NCBI GenBank assembly: GCA_030268105.1
Contig: BSDZ01000078.1
Span: forward strand, 4,329,001 to 4,393,000
Source of the DNA: Volvox africanus
Taxonomy: Eukaryota > Chlorophyta > Chlorophyceae > Chlamydomonadales > Volvocaceae
Direction of reading: 5' to 3'
Length of the DNA: 64,000 nt
Numbering within the stretch: position 1 is the stretch's first letter; each line of letters opens with the position of its first letter. Both the position numbers and the translations under genes were made by a program. Of this stretch, positions 44,413-55,943 are shown one piece after another. The notes under the pieces are model-generated. The model was not told the DNA's origin and searched no databases. It worked only from the letters and a program-made list of their open reading frames with translations.

Positions 44413-46035
44413 GGCTACAACATGGGTTTATATCTTCCAAACTACTTGCAGAGGATATTTTGACTGGATCTAAGTATTTTCCCGCAGAACTAATTAAGAC
44501 AATTGTTGCTCCGATCCAAATAATAACTCGGTTTTTCTATCAACCCTTGGAATGTTTTTTATCCCTGAATAGCTAGGCCGATTATAACATTTTTAGCATA
44601 ATCTGGTTGTACTCAAAAAAATCCAAATCACGTAAATATATTTTGATGATTTGACCAAGTTTGCTATAACGTACCTATTTGTAAAAGAAATATAGCTCCT
44701 TTTTGTTCTTTATTTAAACAATAAATATCAATTAAATATATATATAATACATATATTACATAATATACATATTACGTTATACGCCACCTTAAATAGCGAT
44801 ACAGTAGAGCAAACTGCGCAAATAGACCCAGTCGCCAGCCTGGGAATCGGTGGGGCTGTGGGGCCTGGAGGGGGCAGACACCATCCTTAGCACAGCCGCT
44901 CTGGAGCAGCACCACCTGTCAGCAAGACGATTGCCAAGCTGAGGAAGGGCCATTCATCGATCGGCCATTCATGGACATGATATCATTAGTTTGCTTGTCG
45001 TCTTTCTATTTTTTGGCAATCGGGTCGCATTTATGGTCCCCAGTGAGGGCCCTCTCAATTTTAACCTCACCATGTTGGAACCATTGGTGGCCTCACACCC
45101 TCGTATACTCAAAAGTGGAACCGTATTCAACAGCCTCCGCGAACCAAAACCTTCATATCACTCTACATATCGGACCGAAATTATTTTGGGCACTCGAACT
45201 TTTTCATCATGGGGGTCATGCAGAAAAAAAACTGCTCCTCTCAGCCAGTCCCAAGACATTCCCAAAAGCAAGATCTCTGGGTCCGCTAGCAGAGCTTCTA
45301 AGCTTGTAAGCGCTCCTTTAAAGATAGATTATAACTCATAACGCGCGTCGTGTTTACCTCAGAATAATTCCACATGTTGGGCCGTCCGGCTGCTCTGGCA
45401 AGCTGTCCCGGGATTTCACAATCCGAACAGCTCCGGTCCACTATGACGTCAAAAGCACATGGACCCTAGACAGTGCGTGTCATCCAACGACTACCCCCGC
45501 CCCTTACTAAAACCCTGACCCCAATCCTTTTCAAAACGAAGCCCATCAGCCAATCGCTACATCGTTACCGCCAGCTCACCCCTAGCTATCGTGCGAAATG
45601 TTGCCGATATAATGGCGAGTCTGCTTACAGCCGCTTCCATACTAAGCCATCACCACCACCCGCGCTCAGGCTCCGATGCCCACGAGGTCCAGGAGGCCTG
45701 CGAGTCGCTACACCTTGTGTCCCACGCTTTGTAATGCCTTCTTGATAACCTGAAGAACGGCGGTACCGGGATCGTCCACCAAAAGCTTAGCGACCAGGTG
45801 CTCTTAACTACGGTGTATATGTGCGCCCAAAAACCACTACGAAAAACCGCTAGGAAGCAACGAGATGAATAAGGAGGCTACGTTTAATATTGTGTTGCTA
45901 TTGTGTATATGCAAGATGCTGGACACTAAAAAGGTCGTCAGCAGCTACCTAAAAAGTGTTTTTTGACACAAACTCGGTGTCGGAAACACAGGACGTACAC
46001 TTCGGCAATTACGTCCGCAGGAGTTTTCACATCTA
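44413..46035. other. No gene recognised
   Basis: AT-rich to about 44800, then mixed composition. Short open frames show no conserved motif. This is the 3' flank of the TPR gene; a TGTAA on the minus strand at about 45628 is a possible polyadenylation signal. Confidence 0.4.
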
Positions 46036-47791
46036 CTAACCCACCGTGTACTCCTCACGAAACTTGAAGGAGCTGTCCTGGTCCGCGGTCCTTTTGCATA
46101 GCTCGGCTGCCTCATCAAACCGGCCCAGTGCAAACAATGTGTCGATCAGCCGAATAGCGGCCTGAGACGGAAGCAGCAGCAGCAGCAGGGAGATGAAGAC
46201 AGAAGGGGGATGCGCATCAGTGCAAAACCACGAGCACAGTTAAGTTAATAGGATAAGATGGACGGACGAAATTGATGTTTTGAGTCACATTCGGCTGGCT
46301 TCCGTAAATCGGTATACCTTGGTCATGTAGAGGTGCGGCACATACGGTCATGCGCCTGCGTGGGCAATGTTTGGTGGAAGGTAAATAATTCTTGACACGC
46401 GGACAGGGAGACGGGCGGACAGGGAGACGGGCGGACAGGGAGACGGGCGTTCGACTTGGGAATCGGGATCCAGCACAGGTGCAACCTCCTCCTACACGGG
46501 GACCTCTCCCTAATCCCCACTACTCCAGCTCAGGAAGAACACCGACGCGGAACCCGAGTGCCCACCTGTATGTATCAAATACAGGGTGCACCGATTCATT
46601 GGGACGAGCTTACATTGTGGAAACCGGGTGGCGCGTACTCCACCGCTCGCTGGGCATCTGCCAGTGCTGCATCCTTATCACCCGCTTGAAGGTACGCTGC
46701 ACTGCGGTTGCTGTACAGCATGTGGAGGCCAACGGACGGCCCAAGCTGCAATGCCTGGGAGTAACAGTTTATCGCCTGGCGGAAGTCCTGCTGTGCTGCA
46801 TGCGCATTGCCAGCCAGGCGGAGCTGGGGCCGAGGGAAGACAAGAGGAACTGTGTGCACGACGGCAACAGGAGAGCCATACACACGGTAGATGGGCATTA
46901 TTGCATTGAAGTGGGCCATTGAAGTGGGCAGACTTGGTTGTGGACTGGCGCTCGTGACACAGAATGGTCCTGAGATGGACGTTTGACAAAGCACCGAACA
47001 CGTTTGGACGTTTGCCGGGCCATGGATATCATTGTTCAGCTTAATGGCACATCCAACCATATGGGTCCAGTGCGGGTATCTCAGGACCATTAGGGTTGCG
47101 ATGCGAAAAAGCACGTGGCCCTGAGTGGTGCAGAATGGAATCATTCTCCAAGAACAGTAGGGCGTGGCGCAGAATGCTTCATTATCGTACTTGCGTCGCT
47201 TGAAGTATGGTGTCGTCAATGCTTGTTCGACAAAAGGCACGGAGAACCTGGACTTCAGGGAACCCGGGCTTCAGATTAGTCATGAATGTAACCTCCGTGG
47301 AAGACTGTTCTCGGTTACCCGAAATTCCTGGCAGCGCGCACCTGCGCTAAATCATTTGGCGTGGCAACATGGTGCAAAAGTTGTTCATCGGGCAATACAA
47401 CCATGTTGGGCCCATTTCCGCAATTGCCTGCAGCAAGGTGGACAGGGTACACGACGGTGCTCTGCCATAGTTACCCGAAAGCAGTACGAAAGCGCGAACT
47501 GGCTGTCAGGATGCAGTCAGTGACGTACCCAGGCAACCTATCGGCGCGACCGTGAGAGACGGTAAGCCAAGATCAACTGCAAACTTGAGCAACTACAGGC
47601 AAAGATGACATCAATTTAAAAAAGGGAACGTCATACTCTTTAATCAACGGAACGCCAGCGGCAATCACCACCTGCTCCGAGCCCTGACGCTTGCAGGTGC
47701 GATTTACACAAATGCGGAGCTCGTATTGTTTTGCTTGGCACTGTACCGAAAGGCCGACCCGCCGCCGCGACACGGCATATCTTAACACCAT
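46036..47791 (-). CDS. Plastid-type [2Fe-2S] thioredoxin-like ferredoxin domain + TPR protein (6 exons, 220 aa)
   Basis: The exons are 47791-47672, 47592-47529, 47427-47342, 47247-47191, 46823-46614 and 46161-46036 (TAG); every junction is GT-AG and phases agree. Residues 1-17 (MVLRYAVSRRRVGLSVQ) look like a short transit peptide. A thioredoxin-like [2Fe-2S] ferredoxin domain spans about 20-90: CVNRTCKRQGS near the start, then CLGNCGNGPNMVVLP, supplying four conserved cysteines. TPR motifs follow (about 110-210; GNAHAAQQDFRQAINCYSQA, SNRSAAYLQAGDKDAALADA, LIDTLFALGRFDEAAE). Plant and algal plastid proteins combine the two domains; TPRs bind partner proteins, while the Fe-S domain's role is not settled. 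The start is the first ATG before the transit-like sequence. Plastid location is inferred. Confidence 0.88.
46400..46451. repeat. 16-bp minisatellite (GGACAGGGAGACGGGC x3)
   Basis: Three tandem perfect units lie inside the last intron of the TPR gene. The sequence is purine-rich on the plus strand and has no coding role. Confidence 0.85.
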
Positions 47792-50700
47792 TCCTAGAAG
47801 AGCAAATTATTGACAATATTAAGTAGGATCGGATAACGAATGATTTATATCATGTAAGATTTCGCTTTTCGGCAAAGATGGTTGACTCATGCAAGTCTAG
47901 TCAGCTAGCTTTGCCTGTTCATGCCGTTGTCGTAACCAACAGGACCCGTACACCCGCTCCGCTTTGCGTCGCAATCTTGGAGCAGTTAAACTTGAAAAAC
48001 AGTAAGGAGAATCTGCAGCTCGAATGATTTGGCAGAAAGCAAGAGTGAGTGACATCGGTTGCGGAGCCGTATGTGTAGCGCGTTGCCATGTTGCAAGGAA
48101 GGAGCATAAAGGTGTTTCCTGTAGAGGTAATGTATTTCAAGAAAGTTTTCATTGTTGTTTATTCCTTGGTGTAAAGGAACTTATTTCAGCAATAGCCATG
48201 CTGCACTCGCTCGCTTGCTTGCGCAGCATGGCCATTTACTTCCTCACTCATCATCGCTCGATAATTTATAGGCCTCTGCTGCTGGAAGGACAAGCGACGA
48301 GTTCAGCAGTAGAGGCCCGTACATTCTTGGCAGGATAATTCTCGTATATTGTCTGAAACTTTACATAAATACTCTATATATTTTCACTGGAATACCCTTT
48401 TTGTCTTGTGCACCAAGGTGCTTTAAAATGTGTGGCGGCGGTGGGCTACAAGACGATGGGTTTTATGAAAACCGGGACCCCCGTTTCCCCAGAGCATGCG
48501 CTAATCCATAAGTTGCGATATTGCTACCCAGGATTGGCTTGAGGTTTTTAATTCTCAAATCAGATCGATTCCATCCTATGGAGCCTAGGTCTAGGGTCAA
48601 AGTAGGCTCTTGGAAGGTTTAGAACCTGAGGGTACAGGGGGCTGTGGTTGCTTCGAGAAAATCCTCAATCGAAGATTATATGGTGATGTTACATCTGTCC
48701 TTTTTGCGTTTGCTAGCTGGTGTCAAGATTGCACTCAACAGTTTACTCTTCAGAGAACTTCATCCACGTCAAGTTTTGTGGGCAAAAATATTCTTACGTA
48801 TCTGGAGTAATTGGTTAATGTGCGTGGCTCCATGTTCTACCGTGTCACGACGGATGGCGTTACCAGAAATAAAAGGTGTCTGTGCTCGTGCTTATCGTGC
48901 AGGTGCATAACATTAATAGTTAACTACAGTATAATAATATAATATGATAATGGAATCATATTTGTGATCGTATGACGGAGCAGGGACTCAGTCTGCTGGC
49001 AAGTTTATGGGTAGTGACTGTGCCCGAAAGAGCAATATCGATGGGGCCGTACGGCACGGACTTGTCCGAAGGTGAGAGGCGAGGCCGAACAGCTCGCCAG
49101 TTAGCTAATAATTATCATGATAATTATCAGATCGTTTTCCATTGTCAATTGTATTAGTTGATTTATGTCGTTTCGGTTTGATGGCGTTGCCTGCCCGATG
49201 ACGGCTTCGGCGTTCGAGTTGACGAAATATTTTAGCGATGATGAGACAAGTGGCCTCTGTAACTTGGCTCTAGTTAAGTACTTCTTGAGCGTAACAGACC
49301 ACCACATTATACCCTTTTGTTAGGCGTGATGATTTTCCAAGCAATTCTGCCGAACTGACAGCAGCGCTCAGGTTCCGACACCGAGCCATCGCCACTTCTG
49401 CAGCCTAGGTACGGACAGTACGCTGGAGACAGCTCAACGCAAGCTTCTTCAAAACCCTTTCAAGGCCTTAACCCACCCCATAAGTTCGCCTAGTGTGGTG
49501 TCGGTGCAGTAATCCGGCATGACAATGGGGTATCTAGGGAGGAATCAGGTTAGCCCTTCTCGTGCATTGTCAAGGTGACACCTAGGATGCTAAAACCGTA
49601 GGCCAATTAAGGTTACCCAAGGACGGACGTGCCATGAAAAGGACTTCCTCTGAAATACTAGGGCAGGCTACATGGGCTTTCCCCTACCCAGTGCCCCTAA
49701 TTTCCCCTGGCGAATGGTGATGCAGGGTGAAATGCGCCGGTAGTTTGTGAATTTTGAAAGCCGAGCAAGTTAGCGTCATACCTGCTAACGTGAATGATAT
49801 ATGCGAAAAAACTGCTCTTTAGCTAGCGCTAATGCACACCCTCCGACTCTTAACTACAAGGCCTTTAAGGTTGGTAAGCGATGGTGCATGCTGCCTCTAG
49901 GCACCAACCACGCTACATACATGGGACGGCGCCAATATGTCAACTATTACGGCACCGGGACAATAGCTCTCAAGTAGGACATTAGAGCTCAGCATTTTTA
50001 TGTTGAGAAGCGGGAGTTTGAACATGGTAAGTCCATGATAAGTCATCGAAAGGTGAGGCACAAGAACATGCATTTTCTGATCAGCCTAACCATCTGCAAG
50101 ATGACATTAGCGATTTGTCACTGCCTGGATGCGGCAGCATGCTGTCCCGTGGCTTCCCTGCACCTCGCTTGGTCAATTGACCCATGGGCCCTTACGTGGG
50201 GGAACGCGCCACATATGGAAGGCGCTTGCCAGCGGGCATATGATAAAATCACCACTAATGTCCTAAAAGGGCGGAATCCCGAAATGCCCGACTGATGCAA
50301 CCGATGCTCCGCCTTCACCTGGAAGCCAGGAGCCTACGGTAAATTATACAGTAACAGACAGATACGAATCCTTAGATATCTGCAGCACGCCAGTGCGAAC
50401 TGTGGTCTGACAAGCCCATTTCAATCCGGAAAGCGCAAAACACACGCAGACAGTAATGCTAAACTGATCAAGCCCTTCTTACACCACGGAATTATTAACC
50501 AAGCTATCAAAACATTAACCCGCGTTGGCAACTGCCTCCAAATGGAAATGCACGTTGCTAGAGACCTCAGCCCTCACAGGCGTACAGTTCAACAGACAGG
50601 TAATGGTTCAATAGATATCAAAACAAACATCATACCTGTTTTGGGTCTGCATAAGAATCCAACAACAAAGAAATCAACGATGGAAATGCCGAAGCGACAA

Positions 50701-51287
50701 ACAGACACGTCCCAGCGCACATTGTAACACGTGCGAATAACACTTAACGTGCGCGTAACGAGATTCGCAAGACTTTCGCATTTCAATCGTTTTCGTGTTT
50801 TAAAGCAAATGTTAATAAAATGCATGGTCTATAACAGAGGGTACGGGAGTGAACGCGCTATGAACCTTTCAACGCAGCTTAAAAAGTGTAATTTCGCATG
50901 TCATGGTTGAATATCTGCGAAGAACTGCGAATAACGTCTAACTCATTGCCTAAAGATATTCGCAGGAATTCGTACTTGGTAGTACAACGATTCGCTTGCG
51001 TGGAAATCAAATTCGCACTGCGAAGGGAGACGCTAATATGATTTGCGAGCTGTAACGCTGACGCTTTGTGAACGCAGTGCACATTAAACCTTTTCGTCCT
51101 GCCAAGTTCTTTGCATGATCCAGTATTAAGCATGCAGATTTGTTACATATATACCTACGACATGAGCGAATACCGCCATATCCATTACGTGCACACAGCA
51201 AACATCTCATCTGCCACTAGGCATCATGAATACGTACACGCACGCATGAAAATGTTTTATGACATTCAAAAAGTCAGAGCCCAGCTG
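47792..51287. other. No gene recognised
   Basis: This holds the 5' flank and promoter of the TPR gene, followed by about 3 kb without exon-like blocks. The frame at 48644-48910 on the plus strand is the longest but has no motif or ATG start. The stretch 49330-49970 is GC-balanced with the look of old interspersed repeat, but I cannot name a family. Confidence 0.4.
50728..51061. repeat. TTCGCA/TGCGAA-rich segment
   Basis: Roughly nine TTCGCA or TGCGAA hexamers, in both orientations, are scattered over about 330 bp. The organisation recalls the GCGTTAG-rich ends at 38.5 and 43.6 kb but uses a different word. Confidence 0.5.
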
Positions 51288-51503
51288 TCAACATGCAAGA
51301 AAGGGACCCACCAGTTCATTCTAATGTCAACTTTTGGCACATGATAACCCTTCAACATCCACGATAGTTTGTCAACTGTTTCACAAATACCCAAAGTTTG
51401 TGACATCATTTTGTAATCGAGAATAAAATAGTGGTGGCTGGCGAGGGGGAGTCGGTGGTGGGGGGTGGAGACGGCAGCTGCAGTGGCGGCGGTGTCGGGG
51501 GAG
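51288..51503. repeat. Direct repeat, left copy (~215 bp)
   Basis: It matches 54099-54312 at most positions, from CAAGAAAGGGACCC through the GGTGGCTGGCGAGG tract. It ends exactly where the copia D LTR begins. The right copy continues into unique sequence. Confidence 0.85.
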
Positions 51504-52345
51504 TGTTGAGAATGAGCAACACTCATAAACGGAAGATTGTCAGATCAAGTAATACGGCCCACGAGGGGCCGGGCGCTTTGCTGACTTTAACAGGCTATGA
51601 GCCCCGCCTGAGGCGGTGGCTGTGTTCTTGATTGAGTTGTCTTTGCATTGATTGGTCGCTTGCCCGTTTTTCGACTTTTGGTTTGTCGAAATGTCTGCTG
51701 TGGATCCCAACGCTTGGAAGGACACTTTGAAAACAAGTAATGCTGATGATTGGTTCCTCAAGATGTATGCTTTGTTACAGTGCGAGGAGCTTGATGATCC
51801 GACGTACTCTGCCGTTCAGAAGGTCAAGCGCGCTTGGGCCATTATCATCATGAGGCTCACTGCAAAAGACCACAAGTCTACCATCGACAACTCAACCCAA
51901 GCTAAGGATCTCTGGGTCGGGTTGAAAGGGTGGGCGAAGAAGTTGAGTGACGCTGAGATGACAGCGATATCTTGAAACTTTGCGGCGTTGAAAATGGAGT
52001 CGGGTGAAATCATGCATGACTATATAACTCGTGCATTAGATATGTTCAACAAATTATCCAAGCACTCTGATTTTGTGCAGACAGTGCGGAACGGAATTAC
52101 GCAGAACGGAATTACGCAGACGATGAACTTATGCAATTGAGAAGGTAGTTGTCACATACGCCCAACCAAAGGATTTCAACGAGCTGAAGGAGAGGTTGCT
52201 CGGTATTGAGGTGGAGAGGCTGGCCAAATGCAAGGGTCAGCCTGAGCCTGCGACGGCTCTTTATGCTGGGCATGACGGCGGCCACAAATTCAGAGGCTGC
52301 TTCACTTGTGGAGGTGACCACCTATCTCGTGACTGTCCCAAACCT
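51504..52345 (+). mobile_element. Copia D fragment: 5' LTR and gag (forward arm of fold-back)
   Basis: An 89-bp LTR (51504-51592), related to the copia B LTR, is followed by primer site GGCTATGAGCCCC and a gag frame. The gag stops near its zinc knuckle, where reverse-orientation copia sequence begins. The junction is placed at about 52345, give or take some tens of bases, because both arms are low-complexity there. Confidence 0.85.
51691..52340 (+). pseudogene. Copia D gag remnant
   Basis: It starts MSAVDPNAWKDTLKTSNADD, with the UBN2-type Gag region (KDLWVGLKGWAKKLSDAE). An in-frame TGA at 51973-51975 follows, then the same frame resumes (NFAALKMESGEIMHDY). A small insertion or duplication near 52085-52130 shifts the frame before LKERLLGIEVERLAKC and the zinc knuckle CFTCGGDHLSRDC. 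The copy is non-functional. Confidence 0.85.
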
Positions 52346-53663
52346 GAACCAGGGCCAGATCCGGATCCCGAACCAGGGGAAGAGCCCATATTGACTGCTC
52401 CGCCCCCATCATCATCATCATCATCACCATCGGAGGAAACGTCATCCTCCCCATCACCCTCTTCTTCTTCCTCCTCGTCCTCCGAATGGACCAAGGGTGG
52501 AGGGTCCTCACCACCGTACCGGCCTCACCTGCATCTCCCGCGGGGGCACCAGCAGTAGGAACATTGGGAGCATCACCTGCAGCACTCTGGCCGGCCATAC
52601 CCGCCGCTTCCACGGAGGCACCAGCAGCCTGAGAAGTGCCAGGGACAACAGCCGCACTCACATCATCAGCAGACGGAATAACATCAAACCACAACGGCTC
52701 AGAAGCCTCTGCCTTCTCTGCAGGAAAACCATCATCCTCGAGCAACACATGATATGCCTTGGAATTTGGTTCGTAGCCCAAAAGAGTGCCCTTACGTGCC
52801 CGAGGGTCCAGCTTATCACCCTGGCCCTTGGGCACATGAATGTACACGACACAGCCAAAGACGCGCAAGTGGGACACATCAGGAACCGAACCAGTGAACA
52901 GCTCAAACGGGGTCTTAGGCTTCCCCAAAGAAGGCGAGCGATTACGCAGATAGGACGCCGTATAAAGCGCCTCATGCCACCACTTCTTTGGAACACCAGA
53001 CTCAGCCAACATCGTCCGCCGAGCAACCTCTCCTTCAGCTCGTCGAAATCCTTTGGTTGGGCGTATGTGACAACTACCTTCTCAATTGCATACAGTTCAT
53101 CGTCCAAACCGCGGATAATCTGCGTAATTCCGTTCTGCACAAAATCAGAGTGCTTGGATAATTTGTTGAACATATCTAATGCACGAGTTATATAGTCATG
53201 CATGATTTCACCCGACTCCATTTTCAACGCCGCAAAGTTTCGAGATACCGCTGTCATCTCAGCGTCACTCAACTTCTTCGCCCACCCTTTCAACCCGACC
53301 CAGAGATCCTTAGCTTAGGTTGAGTTGTCGATGGTAGATTTGTGGTCTTTTGTAGTGAGCCTCATCATGATAATGGCCCGAGCGCGCTTGACCTTCTTCT
53401 GAACGGCAGAGTACGTCGGATCACCGACCGTCGGTATCTGAAACGTCGAGTCGACGAACTCGTCGAGCTCCTCGCACTGTAACAAAGCAGCATCTTGAGG
53501 AACCAATCATCAGCATTACTTGTTTTCAAAGTGTCCTTCCAAGCGTTGGGATCCGCAGCAGACATTTCGACAAACCAAAAGTCGAAAAACGGGCAAGCGA
53601 CCAATCAACGCAAAGACAACTCAAGCAAGAACACAGCCACCGCCTCAGGCGGGGCTCATAACA
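52346..53663 (-). mobile_element. Copia E fragment: internally deleted gag/integrase (reverse arm)
   Basis: On the minus strand it begins at the primer-site sequence (53663-53651), with no LTR before it. Gag follows (MSAADPNAWKDTLKTS at 53562; NFAALKMESGEIMHDY), then at about 53028 a jump to the end of the integrase core (MLAESGVPKKWWHEALYTA), the GYEPNSKAYHVLL region and the acidic linker. Protease, most of integrase, RT and RNase H are missing. Its gag pairs with copia D gag as an inverted repeat of roughly 570 bp. Confidence 0.85.
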
Positions 53664-54098
53664 TGTTATGAAAACGCGTCGATGCAGCGGTAGCCTACGT
53701 ATAAACCTGCAAGCTCAAAGCAGATTGGTAGTCCGGCTGCTGCGTGTCCAACTGGTGAGCTGTACCGTGCCTCAAGCCTATTAAGAGACAAGAACAAAAG
53801 TCTCAAGCAAGCAACGGATTGTTACAAAACAGCTAATGAGGTATGAGAACCTCGCCAAATATATAGTCAAAGATTTTAGTGTCGTACCATCGGTCTAGAT
53901 CTTCAAGCGCACTGATTAGGCAAGTGATTGCTGGCTCAATGTCAGAAGACCAAACGCCAGTCTTACATCATGACAGAAACTTCATGTCTTCATGACAGAA
54001 ACAGCCTAAATAAGCAAGACCTAGATCCCACCGAGAATATCAATCGTTAAGACAGCAATCTAAACTAAGGAAGTCAGGCCGAAACTTAACACTGTCAA

Positions 54099-54312
54099 CT
54101 AGCAAGAAAGGGACCCACCAGTTCATTATAATGTCAACTTTTGACAAATGATAACCCTTCAACATCCACGATAGGTTGTCAACTGTTTCACAAACACCCA
54201 AAGTTTGTGACATCATTTTGTAATCGAGGATAAAATAGTGGTGGCTGGCGAGGAGGAGTCGGTGGTGGGGGGTGGAGACGGCAGCTGCAGTGGCGGCGGT
54301 GTCGGTGGCTTG
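54099..54312. repeat. Direct repeat, right copy (~215 bp)
   Basis: Partner of 51288-51503. Here the repeat runs on without interruption into GGTGGCTTGGGGAGTCGG and the GGTGG-rich tract, so this copy represents the uninterrupted arrangement. Confidence 0.85.
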
Positions 54313-54575
54313 GGGAGTCGGTGGCGGAGGCGACTGGAAGCAGAGGCGGTGTCGGAGATATTGAGATATTGGATCAAGTGGTGTGGTAGCGGTGGCCGAG
54401 GTGGTGGTGGTCGAGGTGGTGGTGGCCGAGGTGGCGGTGGCGGAGGTGGCTGGGATGGCAAAGGTCACCACCTCAGGAAGGCGGTGGCGGAGGTGGTGGA
54501 GGTGGCTGGGATGCCAGCAGCAAAGGAGGTGGTGGTGGGGCTTGGGGAGGTGGTAGTGGCGGCAGGTGGAGTGGT
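54238..54575. repeat. GGTGGC/GAGGTG-rich simple repeat
   Basis: Degenerate GGT/GGC/GAG triplets run across this stretch. Reading frames give Gly-rich (plus) or Pro/His/Thr-rich (minus) low-complexity products that I do not regard as coding. Confidence 0.8.
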
Positions 54576-54777
54576 TCAGCTTGATGTGAAGTAGGCTATA
54601 GTTGAAGAGGTGATGGGGAAGGTGGCGACAGCAGAGGAAAAGGCAGCTGTTTGAGGGGGACCAGCAGGGTTGGAGAGTTTTGGGGTGGAGGCTGCGATGG
54701 TGGAGGTGCATGCGTGATGGTGACAGCAGCAGGGCTAGGCCGGGGGCATTACTTCGGATGGCAAAAGTGACACTTAC

Positions 54778-55048
54778 CTTGTGAGCAACTTTCTTGGACA
54801 TAGGGATTGGAAGCACATAATATCCATATCCTACAATACAGAAGGGCAAAAAATGATATATGGTCACCTTATGAATGAAACAAAGATTTCATAAACAACC
54901 CAATCACAGAACGTTTCTCATGTCCCATCCATCCCCCAACCCTCTTTCCTTTTTACACATTATTAATCCCACCTTTGATATGTGCACCTTCAGACTTTGC
55001 TGCCTTTGCACCCTTGGCAGCTCCCGCAACTGCTCTTTCCTCCTTAGC
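54778..55048 (-). CDS. Two exons of an unidentified gene (partial)
   Basis: Exon 55048-54988 (AKEERAVAGAAKGAKAAKSE; acceptor TGCGCAG, donor GAAG|GTGCAC) joins in phase 1 to exon 54830-54778 (GYGYYVLPIPMSKKVAHK; acceptor TTGTAG, donor CAAG|GTAAGT). The splice sites and phases agree, so I regard these as real exons. Upstream, 55450-55350 on the same strand reads EPKRYGQAIFMVGAIGVSYW, a likely membrane-spanning stretch that could be an earlier exon, but its junctions are not resolved. I do not recognise the protein. Confidence 0.45.
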
Positions 55049-55943
55049 CTGCGCAGAGAGCACCTATCATCATTGTTATGGGACGGCGCCAACGGCCGCT
55101 ATCCACCGAAAATGACCCAACATTACCTTGTGCTCACGCACAATTCCCTCCTATGACTTTCAATGCACCGACCATGGTCCTCAACAGCAAAAGATTGTAT
55201 AGAAAACACAACACCACGTCATGTAATGACATATTCAAACAAAACATAATGACGAACAATTTGGCTGTGAGCAATAAGTATCCAGCAGCCAAAGGATATG
55301 AGATCAGCCTGAAGGTGCGGACAGTTGCATTTCAGAAAAATGTTCAGGACCCAGGTTGATTGGCCCAGGCTAGCAACCACGGTACCACACAGCCAATAGG
55401 ACACACCAATCGCACCAACCATAAAAATGGCCTGGCCATACCGCTTTGGCTCCTCACATAATCGTATCCACCAATCCACGTGTCTTATCCCCAGGACCGC
55501 CCCAGTCCGTGCCTGCACCCAATCCTTCACGCTTGAATTTGACCATGCGCCATGTCAACATAACAACAAATCCTCGCATGCTCTGTCCCCCATATGTTGG
55601 ACGGCCTCGCGCCATGGCTAACACCTATTTTCGGGCTGAGCAGTGATAGCTAGCCATGTCGAGCACGGGAACCAATTAACCCCTCGATAGCAACGTGGAC
55701 GATTGTCAAGGTAAACGGCAACCTTCATACACCAGACCTGGTCCCCACCGTACCATGGTATGGCTTACCGAAAGGATGACGTTAAGATTTGCATTGGGCT
55801 ACAGAGAAAACACACCTTCGACCCCCCCTTACTGCGCATCTCTACGCCGACTAGGAAAGGCCTGGATATGCCATCAAGGTAAACAGCTGCGGGGCTCCGA
55901 CGCCCTCAAGGCATCGGCCACATACACCAAACCAACCCCCCCC
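55049..55943. other. Mostly unassigned; 3' flank of the MYND gene
   Basis: Apart from the possible membrane-segment exon near 55350-55450 (minus), I see no supported gene. AAGGTAAAC occurs three times on the plus strand (about 55708, 55876, 56006), the last inside the MYND exon; its meaning is unclear. Confidence 0.35.

Noticed and set aside
46320..46367. Extra TPR-gene exon (reading HLYMTK before the last exon)
   Set aside because: It carries a stop in the needed frame, and direct joining of 46614 to 46161 gives correct phase and near-normal TPR spacing.
48644..48910. 88-codon plus-strand frame as a gene
   Set aside because: No ATG at its start, no motif, and no neighbouring exon with matching phase.
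49330..49970. Possible rRNA fragment or LINE tail
   Set aside because: I could not match it to conserved rRNA segments or find an RT domain; left unassigned.
51266..51526. Coding potential of the direct repeat (frame containing SWMLKGYH on the minus strand)
   Set aside because: The two copies differ mostly by amino-acid-changing substitutions, as expected for non-coding DNA; kept only as a repeat.
54040..54867. 275-residue His/Pro/Thr-rich frame on the minus strand
   Set aside because: It reads through a real donor site (54778) into a GGTGG-type simple repeat; the composition is that of the repeat.
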